From Nanohaloarchaea archaeon PL-Br10_U2g5 (GTDB lineage: Archaea > Halobacteriota > Halobacteria > Halobacteriales > Haloferacaceae), in NCBI GenBank assembly GCA_001564205.1, contig LKMY01000112.1:1-6232 (forward strand): a stretch of 6,232 nucleotides of DNA, in the 5' to 3' direction. Positions 5,786 through 6,232 of this stretch are shown here, in pieces (the stretch's first letter is position 1; every line of letters starts with the position of its first letter). The translations under genes were made by a program, and so were the position numbers. The notes below the pieces were generated by a model. The model worked only from the letters and a program-made list of their open reading frames with translations, did no database searches and was not told where the DNA came from.

Positions 5786-5869
5786 CGGTGATCGGGACGT
5801 CAACACCGGTGATCGGGACGTCAACACCGGTGATCGGGACGTCAACACCGGTGATCGGGACGTCAACAC
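5786..5869. repeat. Four perfect tandem copies of a 21-bp unit (intergenic)
   Basis: Copies occupy 5786-5806, 5807-5827, 5828-5848 and 5849-5869 with no mismatch. Each unit begins CGGTGATCGG and ends GACGTCAACAC. Every unit contains the palindrome GACGTC, and each junction creates the palindrome CACCGGTG (5804-5811, 5825-5832, 5846-5853). The 21-bp period equals two turns of B-DNA, so these sites recur on one face of the helix. The array sits 68 bp after the permease stop and 117 bp before the reductase start. It could be an operator array for the reductase gene, an iteron-like protein-binding site, or a young minisatellite with no function. The four perfect copies suggest recent expansion. 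It lacks the unit-spacer pattern of a CRISPR array. On the + strand one frame has a stop in every unit and no gene context supports translation. Confidence 0.93.
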
Positions 5870-5950
5870 AGGAGAGGCGGGTCCGAGCGGAGTAGGATAA
5901 TGCGGCGGCACGAGCGTATTCTGTCGACAACACACCGACCGAAACGGGAG

Positions 5951-5962
5951 TAAAGAGTTTTG
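5951..5962 (+). promoter_or_regulatory. Putative TATA-like region of the reductase gene
   Basis: TAAAGAGTTTTG at 5951-5962 is the AT-rich stretch closest to the expected TATA position, about 25-36 nt upstream of ATG 5987. CGAAA about 12 bp further upstream may act as a TFB-recognition element. No Shine-Dalgarno match precedes the ATG, which suits a leaderless or short-leader transcript. The assignment is from position and composition only. Confidence 0.38.
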
Positions 5963-5986
5963 CCGGGGGCACCACACCACACGGTA

Positions 5987-6232
5987 ATGAGTATCGACGA
6001 GTACGACGTCGTCGTAGCGGGCGCCGGCACCGCCGGCTGTTACGCCGCCGCGACGATCGCGAACGAGGGGCTCGACGTCGTCATCGTCGAGCGAAAGGAC
6101 GCCGCGGAGGCGGGCCACATCGCCTGTGGCGACGCCCTGAAGGGAGCCGACGCATTTCCCGAAGCCATCCCGAAAGATAGGTTGGAGCCGGCGTTCACGA
6201 ACACCGGCGTCGACCACGGGCGATTCGAGATC
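5987..6232 (+). CDS. Geranylgeranyl reductase family FAD-dependent oxidoreductase, N-terminal fragment
   Basis: The first 82 codons are present and the frame is open to the window edge. After MSIDEYDVVVAGAG the Rossmann dinucleotide motif GAGTAG (12-17) and Glu35 in VVIVERK (31-37) form the FAD-binding beta-alpha-beta unit. AGHIACGDALKGA (42-54), with Cys47, resembles the conserved region just after the FAD motif in archaeal geranylgeranyl reductases. Those enzymes hydrogenate the double bonds of geranylgeranyl chains in archaeal membrane lipids or quinones. The homologous FixC-like and aromatic hydroxylase flavoproteins share the FAD motif but usually not the HIACGD segment. The substrate and the catalytic and membrane-association regions lie outside the window, so the exact role is unproven. 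It is a separate transcription unit from the transporter, 268 bp downstream, preceded by the 21-bp repeat array. The start is ATG 5987; no earlier in-frame start is supported. Confidence 0.85.
   Translation, partial: MSIDEYDVVVAGAGTAGCYAAATIANEGLDVVIVERKDAAEAGHIACGDALKGADAFPEAIPKDRLEPAFTNTGVDHGRFEI

Noticed and set aside
5786..5869. CRISPR array
   Set aside because: The repeats are directly adjacent with no variable spacers, the unit is too short, and no cas gene is nearby.
5750..6217. Antisense frame covering the 21-bp repeats, with a repeating heptapeptide-like translation
   Set aside because: The peptide repetition is just the 21-bp DNA repeat read in a frame (21 is divisible by 3). The rest overlaps the reductase start antisense and has no domain.

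Overview
The window comes from a haloarchaeon (class Halobacteria). The DNA is GC-rich and the proteins are acidic. The binding protein has a twin-arginine plus lipobox export signal followed by a long acid-rich linker, and the last gene resembles geranylgeranyl reductases of isoprenoid lipid metabolism. Three genes have a T-rich TATA-like hexamer about 26-34 nt upstream of the start codon, the spacing expected for leaderless or nearly leaderless archaeal transcripts.

Layout, all on the + strand. (1) Bases 3-203 are the 3' end of a phosphohexomutase-superfamily gene (phosphoglucosamine, phosphomanno- or phosphopentomutase type) that continues off the left edge. (2) Bases 355-1503 encode a BMP/PnrA-type substrate-binding lipoprotein. 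(3) A 207-bp intergenic region holds a hairpin directly after the stop codon, a perfect 15-bp tandem duplication with an associated inverted repeat, and a candidate promoter. (4) Bases 1711-5718 hold three tightly overlapping genes: a double-domain ABC ATPase, then two different permeases of the branched-chain amino acid/simple sugar permease superfamily. (5) A 268-bp intergenic region contains four perfect copies of a 21-bp direct repeat. (6) Bases 5987-6232 are the start of a FAD-dependent geranylgeranyl-reductase-family gene that runs off the right edge.

The four central genes form one complete importer. The lipoprotein captures the solute outside the membrane, the two permeases form the channel, and the fused ATPase drives transport. 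The gene order (binding protein, ATPase, permease, permease) and the signature motifs match the bacterial nucleoside importers NupNOPQ (YufNOPQ) of Bacillus and the PnrA/BMP group, so purine or other nucleosides are the best guess for substrate. The neighbouring phosphohexomutase could be a phosphopentomutase feeding ribose-1-phosphate into central metabolism, but that is only a contextual inference.

I see no CRISPR array, tRNA, rRNA, insertion sequence, toxin-antitoxin or defence gene. Nothing here clearly amounts to a new biological system. The feature that known genes least explain is the 21-bp repeat array at 5786-5869. No stretch longer than 300 bases lacks a gene.
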